DNA from: Cyanobacteria bacterium UBA6984 | GTDB lineage: Bacteria; Cyanobacteriota; Vampirovibrionia; Gastranaerophilales; Gastranaerophilaceae | Direction of reading: 5' to 3' | DNA length: 5,996 nucleotides | Assembly: GCA_002450015.1 (NCBI GenBank) | Contig: DJYG01000014.1 | Coordinates: 1-5,996 of the forward strand | Shown here: positions 1 through 5,922 of the stretch, in pieces | How positions within the stretch are numbered: the first letter of the stretch is position 1 | How the letters are laid out: each line of letters opens with the position of its first letter | Program-made: the position numbers and the translations under genes | The notes under the pieces: generated by a model | Seen by the model: only the letters and a program-made list of their open reading frames with translations | What the model was told of the DNA's origin: nothing | Databases searched by the model: none

Positions 1-57
1 GAGTAAAATCAACCCTATTGAAACGAATTATTACATGTAAATAGTTTTTTATAAATA
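1..57. other. Left-edge sequence, possibly the tail of a plus-strand gene
   Basis: No gene can be assigned here. Two plus-strand frames are open from the edge to stop codons at 38-40 and 42-44, so the last 12-14 codons of a gene entering from the left are possible. The terminator at 58-94 has a T-run in the plus direction as well, which would suit a convergent plus-strand gene ending here. The fragment is too short to choose a frame or a product. Confidence 0.2.
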
Positions 58-94
58 AAAAAGTCAAAAGCTCAAGTTTAGCTTTTGACTTTTT
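58..94. terminator. Bidirectional Rho-independent terminator downstream of alaS
   Basis: A perfect 15-bp inverted repeat (AAAAAGTCAAAAGCT at 58-72, its complement at 80-94) encloses a 7-nt loop at 73-79. The outer arms are A-runs on one side and T-runs on the other, so the RNA hairpin is followed by U residues in either direction. It starts 20 bases past the alaS stop codon and should end the alaS transcript. It could also end a convergent gene beyond the left edge. Confidence 0.9.
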
Positions 95-114
95 ATTTGT
101 GTTATCGTTATATA

Positions 115-2703
115 TTATTTTTTTAAATCATTTTCAATTTTAGAAAGTACAACATCAACTTTTGTTAGGTCTTTTACAGCACCTTGTGCAAATTGAGGTC
201 GTCCGCCACCTTTACCATCAGTTGCAACAGCTATTTCTTTTACAATATTACCTGCATTAACTCCATTTGCAACAAAATTATCAGATACTTTTACAAAAAT
301 AGAAGTGCCTGCAACAACTACTATTACAGAATCACCTAATTTATTTGCAAGCATTTCCACACCTTCTTTAAGTGCATTTGCGTCTAATTGTTCCATTTTT
401 TGAACAAATAATTTACCGCTAGTAATATCAACAGCTTTTGAAGCAAATTCTTTGAATTTATCCTTTGCTTGAGCCGATTTCACAGTTGCAAGTTCTTTTT
501 GAAGCTCTTTATTTTCTTCAACAAGTTTATCAACACGAACTTCAACTTCATCATAATGAGCTTTAAATTTTTCTGCCAATTTATCTATTGCGTTTGCTTT
601 TTCTGATAAATATTTTAATGCTGCTTTTGCAACAACAACTTCAATACGTCTTGTACCTGCTGCAATTGCACTTTCAGAAATAATTTTTGCAAGTCTTAAT
701 TGACCTGTATGAGATGCATGACATCCTGCACAGAATTCTTTTGAAACATCATCACCTATCGAAACGACACGAACCTCATCTTCATATTTTTCACCAAATA
801 AAGCCATTGCTCCTGTTGCTTTTGCTTCATCAATATTCATAACTTTAGTTGTTACATCCAAATCTTGACTAATCCATTCATTAATCATATCTTCTGTTTT
901 TTGGATTTCTTGTTTTGTCATTGCTCTGTCGAATGTAAAGTCAAAACGCATTCTATTTTCATCAACCTGCGAACCTGCTTGATGAACATCACCTGAAAGT
1001 ACATGCTGCAAAGCTGATTGTAGTAAGTGAGCAGATGTATGATGAACTTTTATTTGTCCTCTTCGTTCTTTATCAATAACAGCGTGAACAGTTGTGCCAA
1101 GCTCAATTTCACCATTTACAAGTAAACATCTGTGAACAAATAACTTATTAACTTTGAATGTTGTTAAAACTTCCAATTTTAAATTGTCATTTTCAATAAT
1201 TCCGCTATCACCTACTTGACCACCACATTCTGCATAGAATGGCGTTTTGTCAAGGACAACATCTATATAACCTTCGCCTTCAAGAGTTTCAAGAATTTTT
1301 GCCTCACATTCCAAATCTGTATAACCTACAAATTCAGTTGCTCCAACTTTTTCTTCAACTTTGGCATATTTTATATCACCGGTGACTGAAATCTTTTGTG
1401 TTGCGGCTTTTGCACGGTCTTTTTGTTCTTTCATAGCCACTTTAAAACCGTCTTCATCAACATTCAAACCGTTTTCCTGAGCAATTTCTTTTGTAAGTTC
1501 GAATGGAAAACCGTATGTGTCATATAATTTAAATGCATTTTCGCCATCTATATCTTTTTTGTTATCAATAAATTCGTTTAATAATTTATAACCTCTATCA
1601 AGAGTTTTATTAAATCGTTCTTCTTCTTTCTTAATAACATCTTTAATTTTATCTTTATTTTTTGCTAAATCAGGATAAGCACCGCTATAATTTTCAACTA
1701 CAACATCAACAAGCTTATGTAAAAAAGGCAAATCCATACCCAAAATTTTACCGTGACGTAATGCGCGACGTAAAATCATTCTTAAAACATAACTTCTTCC
1801 CTCATTTCCGGGGATAACTCCGTCATTAATCAAGAAAGTTACACAACGAGCATGGTCAGTAATAATACGTAAAGAAATATCTGTTTTTTCAGATTTTTTA
1901 TATGGAACACCACTCATTTCAACAACTTTGTCTAAAATTGGTTTTAACAAATCTGTTTCAAAAGTAGAAGTTACCCCCTGACAAACCATTGCAATACGTT
2001 CTAATCCCATGCCGGTATCAACGTTTTTTGATTCCAAAGGAGATTGGTTGCCATCTTCATCTTGATACAATTCAGTAAATACTAAATTCCATATTTCAAC
2101 CCAACGGTCACACTCACATGTATCAATACCACAATTATCAGAGCATTTAAATTGTTCACCTAAGTCATAGTGAATTTCTGAACAAGGTCCGCAAGAACCT
2201 GAAGCCCCAGGAGGTCCCCAAAAGTTATCTTTTTTACCTTTACGTTTAATACGTACATCAGGAACGCCGACATTACGCCAAATTTCGTAAGCTTCATCAT
2301 CAGTTTCGAAAATAGTTATCCAAAGTCTATCTTTGTCTAACTTTAAAATATTGGTAACAAAATCCCATGCCCAAGGTATAATTTCTTTTTTATAGTAATC
2401 CCCAAAAGAAAAATTACCTAACATTTCAAAGAAAGTATGATGACGTGGAGTACGTCCAACATTTTCAATATCAGAATCTTTACCGCCGGCTCTTGCACAT
2501 TTTTGACAAGAAGTCGCCCTAGCAGGATTATAAGGAGATTTTACAATTCCTAAAAATATAGGCAAAAACTGTAGCATACCAGCAGTTGTTAAAAGTACGG
2601 TAGGATTGTCAGGAACAAGTGACGAACTTTCAACAACTGTATGTTGATGTTTGTCTTTGAAAAAATCTAAATATAATTGTCTGATTTCGTTACCTTTAAG
2701 CAT
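115..2703 (-). CDS. alaS: Alanyl-tRNA synthetase
   Basis: This cytoplasmic class II synthetase charges tRNA-Ala with alanine using ATP and hydrolyses mischarged Ser- and Gly-tRNA-Ala. At 862 residues it is full length for the family (about 870-880). The catalytic domain occupies roughly residues 1-240, with 'RHHTFFEMLGNFSFGDY' (87-103) around motif 2 and 'GMGLERI' (231-237) as motif 3. A Cys-rich insert (C187, C191, C196, C198) is also seen in other bacterial AlaRS. The tRNA-recognition region follows. The editing domain shows the metal ligands H555/H559 in 'HTSAH' and C658/H662 in 'CAGCH'. A coiled-coil-like stretch (about 700-750) leads to the C-terminal DHHA1/C-Ala domain with 'GKGGGRPQFAQG' (830-841). 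The ATG start is supported by the Shine-Dalgarno sequence AGGAAG (plus 2708-2713) 4 bases upstream. The gene is divergent from tRNA-Arg and has its own promoter and terminator. No T-box leader is present. The editing motif is CAGCH where CGGTH is usual. Identification is secure. Confidence 0.98.
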   Translation of the reverse strand: MLKGNEIRQLYLDFFKDKHQHTVVESSSLVPDNPTVLLTTAGMLQFLPIFLGIVKSPYNPARATSCQKCARAGGKDSDIENVGRTPRHHTFFEMLGNFSFGDYYKKEIIPWAWDFVTNILKLDKDRLWITIFETDDEAYEIWRNVGVPDVRIKRKGKKDNFWGPPGASGSCGPCSEIHYDLGEQFKCSDNCGIDTCECDRWVEIWNLVFTELYQDEDGNQSPLESKNVDTGMGLERIAMVCQGVTSTFETDLLKPILDKVVEMSGVPYKKSEKTDISLRIITDHARCVTFLINDGVIPGNEGRSYVLRMILRRALRHGKILGMDLPFLHKLVDVVVENYSGAYPDLAKNKDKIKDVIKKEEERFNKTLDRGYKLLNEFIDNKKDIDGENAFKLYDTYGFPFELTKEIAQENGLNVDEDGFKVAMKEQKDRAKAATQKISVTGDIKYAKVEEKVGATEFVGYTDLECEAKILETLEGEGYIDVVLDKTPFYAECGGQVGDSGIIENDNLKLEVLTTFKVNKLFVHRCLLVNGEIELGTTVHAVIDKERRGQIKVHHTSAHLLQSALQHVLSGDVHQAGSQVDENRMRFDFTFDRAMTKQEIQKTEDMINEWISQDLDVTTKVMNIDEAKATGAMALFGEKYEDEVRVVSIGDDVSKEFCAGCHASHTGQLRLAKIISESAIAAGTRRIEVVVAKAALKYLSEKANAIDKLAEKFKAHYDEVEVRVDKLVEENKELQKELATVKSAQAKDKFKEFASKAVDITSGKLFVQKMEQLDANALKEGVEMLANKLGDSVIVVVAGTSIFVKVSDNFVANGVNAGNIVKEIAVATDGKGGGRPQFAQGAVKDLTKVDVVLSKIENDLKK

Positions 2704-2739
2704 AATTCTTCCTCATCTTTTTCAATAAATTATAAAAAA

Positions 2740-2768
2740 ATTATACCTTAAAAATTTTATACTTGCAC
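2740..2768 (-). promoter_or_regulatory. Probable alaS promoter
   Basis: On the minus strand a perfect -10 hexamer TATAAT (plus 2740-2745) lies 36 bases upstream of the alaS start codon, giving a 5' leader of about 30 nt. A second TATAAT lies closer, at plus 2729-2734. The position for a -35 box at 17-bp spacing (plus 2763-2768) reads GTGCAA, a poor match, and overlaps the palindrome at 2762-2788. The -10 is convincing; the -35 is not, so an activator or an AT-rich UP-like context may compensate. Confidence 0.5.
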
Positions 2769-2788
2769 ATAAAATTTTTATGTGCTAG
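2762..2788. promoter_or_regulatory. Palindromic candidate operator between alaS and tRNA-Arg
   Basis: The half-site GCACATAAAA (2765-2774) is mirrored exactly by TTTTATGTGC (2776-2785) around a single central T. Symmetry extends outward to 2762-2788 with one mismatch pair (2764/2786). It fills the whole spacer between the -35 and -10 boxes of the tRNA-Arg promoter and covers the expected -35 region of alaS. A dimeric DNA-binding protein here could affect both genes. It could also fold as a cruciform, but it lies upstream of the predicted start of the tRNA transcript, so it would not act as an RNA hairpin there. The regulator is unknown. Confidence 0.5.
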
Positions 2789-2791
2789 AAT
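2763..2791 (+). promoter_or_regulatory. Promoter of tRNA-Arg
   Basis: TTGCAC (2763-2768) as -35 and TAGAAT (2786-2791) as -10 are separated by exactly 17 bp, and the -10 has a TGC extension (2783-2785) typical of extended -10 promoters. The predicted start near 2798 is about 20 bases before the tRNA. The -35 matches the sigma-70 consensus only in its TTG; the -10 matches 5 of 6. No competing promoter is visible in this interval. Confidence 0.7.
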
Positions 2792-2819
2792 AAACTTAAT
2801 AAGAAATTTATAGATATAT

Positions 2820-2893
2820 GCGTCCGTAGCTCAGCTGGATAGAGCATCTGCCTTCTAAGCAGAGGGTCGCGCGTTCGAATCGCGCCGGGCGTA
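2820..2893 (+). tRNA. tRNA-Arg (anticodon TCT)
   Basis: The full cloverleaf can be folded. The acceptor is GCGTCCG/CGGGCGT with G-T wobbles at 1:72 and 4:69. The D stem is GCTC/GAGC, the anticodon stem TCTGC/GCAGA with loop CTTCTAA, and the T stem GCGCG/CGCGC with loop TTCGAAT. The discriminator is A at 2893. The anticodon TCT at 2854-2856 reads AGA/AGG arginine codons. No CCA is encoded, so the 3' end must be added by CCA-adding enzyme. It is transcribed alone from its own promoter and ended by an adjacent terminator. Twenty-two bases covering the T arm (2865-2886) are identical to the T arm of the tRNA-Lys at the right edge. Confidence 0.97.
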
Positions 2894-2935
2894 AATTTTA
2901 GGAGATAGGTTAATCCTATCTCCTAAAATTTTGTT
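2893..2935 (+). terminator. Terminator of tRNA-Arg
   Basis: A perfect 17-bp inverted repeat (2893-2909 with 2915-2931) has a 5-nt loop TTAAT and runs into TTTTGTTT. Its core reads TAGGAGATAGG. The stem begins at the discriminator base of the tRNA, so there is no single-stranded trailer between mature tRNA and hairpin. The outer part of the stem is AAATTTT and so may fray to allow 3' processing. Confidence 0.9.
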
Positions 2936-3080
2936 TGTGCCAAGATTTGAACACCATTTTGCGTTCGAGCAACTTGTGGGCAGAGTGCAAAGGAATTTTC
3001 TTTTGAGTATGCATTAACATATAAAAAACGTAGATACGTTTTATAATAACAGGTTAAGACATTAGCATCGAGCGTATTCC

Positions 3081-3116
3081 AAAAGGATTGAAATAAACCA
3101 ATCCTTTTTACTTATT
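3081..3116 (+). terminator. Plus-strand terminator with no assigned gene
   Basis: A 10-bp perfect stem AAAAGGATTG (3081-3090) pairs with CAATCCTTTT (3099-3108) across an 8-nt loop, and TTACTTATTTT follows. The T-rich side lies on the plus strand. The minus-strand continuation is GGAATACG, so it points rightward only. The tRNA-Arg transcript should already have ended at 2931, so this hairpin implies another plus-strand transcript from the stretch before it, or a back-up terminator. Confidence 0.7.
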
Positions 3117-3337
3117 TTGCACTAGAAACAAAAAATCGTATCAACTTTAATTTTAAATACAGCACATAACTGCAAATAATTTATAAAACTACCAAATATA
3201 TTTTGCACAAAGTCCTTAATTATTTTTACAAGTAGGTGCAATTTGCAGAGAAAAAGAATATAACAGTTCTATATTCCATTACAGAATAAAATAGTATTAT
3301 TCAAATTTAGCGACAAATTTTAACAATATAATTTTAC

Positions 3338-3365
3338 AAAAAATATGTATATACTGAAATATACA
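3338..3365 (-). terminator. Weak possible terminator of the envelope gene pair
   Basis: Read on the minus strand, TGTATAT and ATATACA form a 7-bp stem with a 6-nt loop (plus 3346-3365), followed by TATTTTTTG. It sits about 50 bases past the stop of the 209-residue gene. The stem has only two G-C pairs, so termination here is uncertain. No better hairpin is visible between 3109 and 3417 in that orientation. Confidence 0.3.
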
Positions 3366-3417
3366 AATTAATACCTTAAACACCCTCATGGTATCAAATA
3401 CTTGTAACGGTCTTAAT

Positions 3418-4047
3418 CTAGTTTACAGGAGAAAATGAATAATTCGGCTCTTGAGATTTTATAACAGCAAGATTTAAAAGAAATTCTTCATTTTTTAATA
3501 TATGCAAATCATTACCCTTTTCACCAATAGAAAGATATGATTTTTCATAAGCATTATCTATCGAAGCTTTTGTTTTTTCGCCATCTTTTGCTTTTATTGC
3601 ACCTTCGGCAGCAAAAAATCCTGGGATTGCAAGTAAAGCAGGAACAACACCAATTGTAAGAACGAGCGCTGAACTTATTACTAAATCTTTTGCATCAAAT
3701 TTTGTAGTTCTAGCTCCAACAAGCGTTGACAATGAACGTGACTGCTTGTTTAAATTAGTATATTTTGTCGGAACATAAACAAATGTAGCATCTTGTTTCA
3801 ATCTTTTTGGAGGTATTACTTTTGCTATATAACCATCTAAAATATATCCCGCCTCAAGTTGAACATTTTCAGTTTCTACATAAAATGGTTCTAACATTTC
3901 TACTCTGTAAAACTTTGGTGGATTTTGACTGCTAAAATTAGCTAGAGCCCTCACTCTAACAGTTTTGGCTTCAGCAACCAAGTACACACTTTGGATTATT
4001 AATAATAAAAATATTGCTATAAATTTTTTCAACATATTTACGACCAT
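3418..4047 (-). CDS. Exported hypothetical protein with internal hydrophobic segment
   Basis: I do not recognise a named family. The 209-residue product begins with a clear Sec signal: basic residues K7-K8, a hydrophobic core at about 9-24, then 'VAEA' giving a likely signal peptidase I cut after A27. The exported part has a beta-rich region (30-95) containing 'GYILDGYIAKVIPPKRLKQDATF' (67-89), a shape seen in periplasmic or envelope domains. A second long hydrophobic stretch (about 121-148) ends in 'GFFAAEGAIKAKDGEK' and may be membrane-inserted. A more polar C-terminal tail follows. There are no cysteines. The gene overlaps the end of the upstream gene by 10 bases, so the two are probably co-transcribed and translationally coupled. 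A second in-frame ATG at plus 4033-4035, two bases after the upstream stop, gives 'MLKKFIAIFLLL', an equally good signal peptide. Neither start has a strong Shine-Dalgarno. An envelope location is likely; the function is unknown. Confidence 0.8.
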   Translation of the reverse strand: MVVNMLKKFIAIFLLLIIQSVYLVAEAKTVRVRALANFSSQNPPKFYRVEMLEPFYVETENVQLEAGYILDGYIAKVIPPKRLKQDATFVYVPTKYTNLNKQSRSLSTLVGARTTKFDAKDLVISSALVLTIGVVPALLAIPGFFAAEGAIKAKDGEKTKASIDNAYEKSYLSIGEKGNDLHILKNEEFLLNLAVIKSQEPNYSFSPVN

Positions 4048-5033
4048 TCTAATATTATTCGCTCGACTACATCAGGTTTATCTGATGTATTTTTTGGTTT
4101 TTTCTTCCATAACTTAATATAAATTTCACGATACTTATAATTATATGAAGTATCATTTGATTTAAATTCTAAAAAAGACTGACGCGGAGAACCATTGTTA
4201 CAACCACCTTCATATCCGCAAGAACCACCAAGATGTATAAAATTTTGAAATTCTTTTACACCTGTACTAATATTATCAGAATTTACAAAATCGACTTTAT
4301 ATGTAGATTTTGAATTATCAACATAAGCATAAGGATAACCTAAATCACGCGCATTTACACCATTAAACATATAAAATGAAGAATTATTATATGTTGTAAA
4401 TGGTAAATAATTATAAGTTACTGTAACTTCATTTTTACTTTTAGAATATGAAATTTCTTTTGGTATCAATTCAGATTTATAACTTGAACAAGTATCAGAA
4501 TCAGTATATCTTACAGGATAAGGATATTCAATTGCAACAAGCACTATAGGATTATTTATAAATCTTGATTCTTCAGATGGACCAGTAATACCCAACTTAC
4601 CGGTATTTGGATTTATACAAACATTTGCGGAAATCCAAGGTTTTCCACTAACAATTCCTCCAAAAACCGCCTCTGAAGGTTTATAATTTTTACTTGCAAA
4701 TACAGAAGACATTACATAATTTTTTCTTAAATCATAAATTTCTGACTTTGTTTTGCCACTCAATGGTGTAGGAGGATTTACATTAATAAATTTAACATCT
4801 CTTGCATAAGTAATATTATAATATTCAACGGGTTTTCTTTTATTTTTTGCATTATTATTACTATTATTACTTGATTTACTCTCACCATTAAACATTTTTC
4901 CCTCTGCAAAAAAGTCATCTCCTACAGAAATATCATATTGTGGCACGATTTTAAAATCAAGCAATAAACATGCTTTAAACCCTATAAAAAGTAAAATCAA
5001 TAAAAATATAATATAAAATTTTTGCTTTTCCAT
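4038..5033 (-). CDS. Membrane-anchored hypothetical protein with large extracytoplasmic domain
   Basis: The function is not recognised. The 331-residue product has one N-terminal hydrophobic segment (about residues 7-27) after 'MEKQK', fitting a signal anchor. A low-complexity Ser/Asn stretch (52-64, coded by ATT-like triplets on the plus strand around 4842-4877) and a basic 'KNKRKP' look like a flexible linker. The rest (about 70-331) is a polar, Tyr/Asn/Ser-rich, probably beta-rich domain. It includes 'PSEAVFGGIVSGKPWIS' (119-135), 'NARDLGYPYAYVD' (227-239) and 'HLGGSCGYEGGCNNGSP' (267-283). Its four cysteines (C139, C182, C272, C278) could form two disulfides if the domain is outside the cytoplasm. 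The purine-rich AAGAAAG about 6 bases before the ATG may serve as ribosome binding site. It is the first gene of the pair with the 209-residue exported protein, overlapping it by 10 bases. Adhesion, pilin-like or surface-structure roles are possible but unsupported. Confidence 0.8.
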   Translation of the reverse strand: MEKQKFYIIFLLILLFIGFKACLLLDFKIVPQYDISVGDDFFAEGKMFNGESKSSNNSNNNAKNKRKPVEYYNITYARDVKFINVNPPTPLSGKTKSEIYDLRKNYVMSSVFASKNYKPSEAVFGGIVSGKPWISANVCINPNTGKLGITGPSEESRFINNPIVLVAIEYPYPVRYTDSDTCSSYKSELIPKEISYSKSKNEVTVTYNYLPFTTYNNSSFYMFNGVNARDLGYPYAYVDNSKSTYKVDFVNSDNISTGVKEFQNFIHLGGSCGYEGGCNNGSPRQSFLEFKSNDTSYNYKYREIYIKLWKKKPKNTSDKPDVVERIILEWS

Positions 5034-5226
5034 ATTAAACTTTCTTATGCAAATACAATAAAATTTAAAATGTTATTTTCAAACATATTAAACTAGATAT
5101 ATTATATAATATTTTTTTTAAATATCACTATTTTAAAGTTTTGTTATATATTTCTCTACACGGGTAATACTCATAAACATAATTTTTTGATATAACACTT
5201 TAGAACAATAAATTTTGGACAATAAA
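5034..5226. promoter_or_regulatory. Divergent AT-rich promoter region
   Basis: This spacer must hold the promoters for the leftward envelope pair and the rightward acetyltransferase. A perfect 14-bp palindrome ATATTATATAATAT (5099-5112) contains TATAAT on both strands (plus 5105-5110; minus at plus 5101-5106). It could therefore supply a -10 box in either direction, but no good -35 hexamer stands at 16-18 bp from either. For the acetyltransferase, TATAAC near 5191 is another weak -10. I cannot fix a transcription start for either gene. Confidence 0.35.
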
Positions 5227-5856
5227 ATGATAAATACTATTTTTTGCAAACAAATAATCGAACACATAATAAGTAGAAAACAAATACTTTTTAGTGAAAA
5301 AGAAAAAATGTTAAATGGAAAAGTTTATAATCCCTCACTTGATTACAAATTATTTCAAGAAAGACAACAATGTAAAAAGCTTTGTTATAAATACAATAAT
5401 ATATCACCTGAAAAATTACGAGAACGCAACAACTTAATAAAAAAAATTATAAAAAAGACAGGTAAAATTTTTTTATTAGAACAACCCTTTATGTGTGACT
5501 ATGGGTATAACATTGAAATTGGAAATAACTTTTGCTCAAATCACAATCTTTTAATATTAGATTCGGGACAAGTAAAATTTGGAGATAATGTATTTATTGG
5601 ACCAAACTGCGGTTTTTACACTTCAAATCACCCACTAAAGGCCTCAAGAAGAAACAAAGGATTAGAATGGTGCAAACCAATAACTGTTGGTAATAATGTT
5701 TGGATAGGCTCAAATGTAACCGTTTTAGCAGGTGTAACAATAGGTGATAATTCCGTAATAGGTGCAGGAAGCGTTGTTACTAAAAATATACCTTCAAACA
5801 CACTTGCAATTGGAAATCCATGTAAAATTCATTGCAATATAGCTGAAAAAATTTAA
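5227..5856 (+). CDS. Maltose/galactoside-type hexapeptide O-acetyltransferase
   Basis: The product belongs to the LacA/Maa/NodL branch of left-handed beta-helix acetyltransferases, cytoplasmic trimers that move acetyl from acetyl-CoA to a sugar or similar hydroxyl. With the ATG at 5227 it has 209 residues. Residues 23-60 match the N-terminal Mac domain ('SEKEKMLNGKVYNP'). The hexapeptide-repeat coil runs from about 'DYGYNIEIGNNF' (91-102) to 'IGDNSVIGAGSVVTKNIPSNTLAIGNP' (172-198). The likely catalytic base is H135 in 'YTSNHPL', equivalent to the His of 'YTATHPL' in Maa. A TTG at 5215 would add four residues but has no ribosome binding site, whereas GGA at 5217-5219 is well spaced for the ATG. 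About 22 residues precede the point where family members usually begin. The acceptor cannot be told from sequence; lipopolysaccharide, capsule sugar or free sugar acetylation are all possible. It ends at a terminator shared with tRNA-Lys. Confidence 0.93.
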   Translation: MINTIFCKQIIEHIISRKQILFSEKEKMLNGKVYNPSLDYKLFQERQQCKKLCYKYNNISPEKLRERNNLIKKIIKKTGKIFLLEQPFMCDYGYNIEIGNNFCSNHNLLILDSGQVKFGDNVFIGPNCGFYTSNHPLKASRRNKGLEWCKPITVGNNVWIGSNVTVLAGVTIGDNSVIGAGSVVTKNIPSNTLAIGNPCKIHCNIAEKI

Positions 5857-5885
5857 ATTAGTTGCAGATAAAAATAAAACAACAA

Positions 5886-5910
5886 AAAAGGCCCCTGACT
5901 CGGACCTTTT
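5886..5910. terminator. Bidirectional terminator between acetyltransferase and tRNA-Lys
   Basis: The stem AAAAGGCCC (5886-5894) pairs with GGACCTTTT (5902-5910), nine pairs with one G-T-type wobble or mismatch depending on strand, around a 7-nt loop. Rightward it is followed by ATCTTTT; leftward it runs into TTTTTTG. It lies 29 bases past the acetyltransferase stop and 12 bases past the 3' end of the convergent tRNA-Lys, so it can serve both. Confidence 0.85.
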
Positions 5911-5922
5911 ATCTTTTAAAAG

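Larger units (their letters stand above)
2936..3417. other. Gene-free interval with a structured, GC-richer first third
   Basis: No convincing coding sequence lies in these 480 bases. The first part (about 2936-3080) is clearly less AT-rich than the rest. Bases 2931-2990 contain 27 G or C in 60, against 14 in 60 at 3121-3180. It holds a TTGC/GCAA mini-hairpin (2959-2972), an 8-bp inverted repeat AAAACGTA-GA-TACGTTTT (3025-3042) and then the terminator at 3081-3108. One plus-strand frame is open from 2951 to a stop at 3044-3046 but has no start codon. The remaining 300 bases are very AT-rich and carry only short inverted repeats: 3256-3262 with 3270-3276, CTGCAAAT at 3170-3177 with ATTTGCAG at 3241-3248, and the hairpin at 3346-3365. 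A small RNA gene or the remains of a decayed gene would both fit the first part. Confidence 0.5.

Noticed and set aside
2704..2762. T-box or other tRNA-sensing leader for alaS
   Set aside because: The leader is only about 30 bases from the probable -10 and has no specifier stem, T-box sequence or attenuator hairpin.
2938..3018. Plus-strand 26-codon frame starting at GTG
   Set aside because: There is no Shine-Dalgarno sequence, it is very short, and it starts right after the T-tract of the tRNA-Arg terminator.
2916..3020. Minus-strand open frame of 34 basic residues starting at an ATG
   Set aside because: It has no ribosome binding site, runs into the tRNA-Arg terminator stem and has no recognisable protein pattern; it is the complement of the structured stretch.
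3109..3417. CRISPR repeats, an origin or an attachment site in the AT-rich spacer
   Set aside because: There are no regularly spaced direct repeats, no clustered DnaA-like boxes and no copy of a tRNA 3' end; only short AT-rich inverted repeats expected by chance.
3426..3464. Plus-strand AGGAG followed by ATG with good spacing
   Set aside because: The frame ends after nine codons and lies antisense inside the end of the exported-protein gene; it is a chance match.
4842..4877. Triplet ATT-type repeat as a phase-variation switch
   Set aside because: It is imperfect and changes in multiples of three, so it would only alter the length of the Ser/Asn linker and not switch the gene off.
4968..4970. 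Possible lipoprotein cysteine C22 in the 331-residue protein
   Set aside because: The residues before it are F-K-A, and a Lys at -2 does not fit a lipobox, so a simple signal anchor is more likely.
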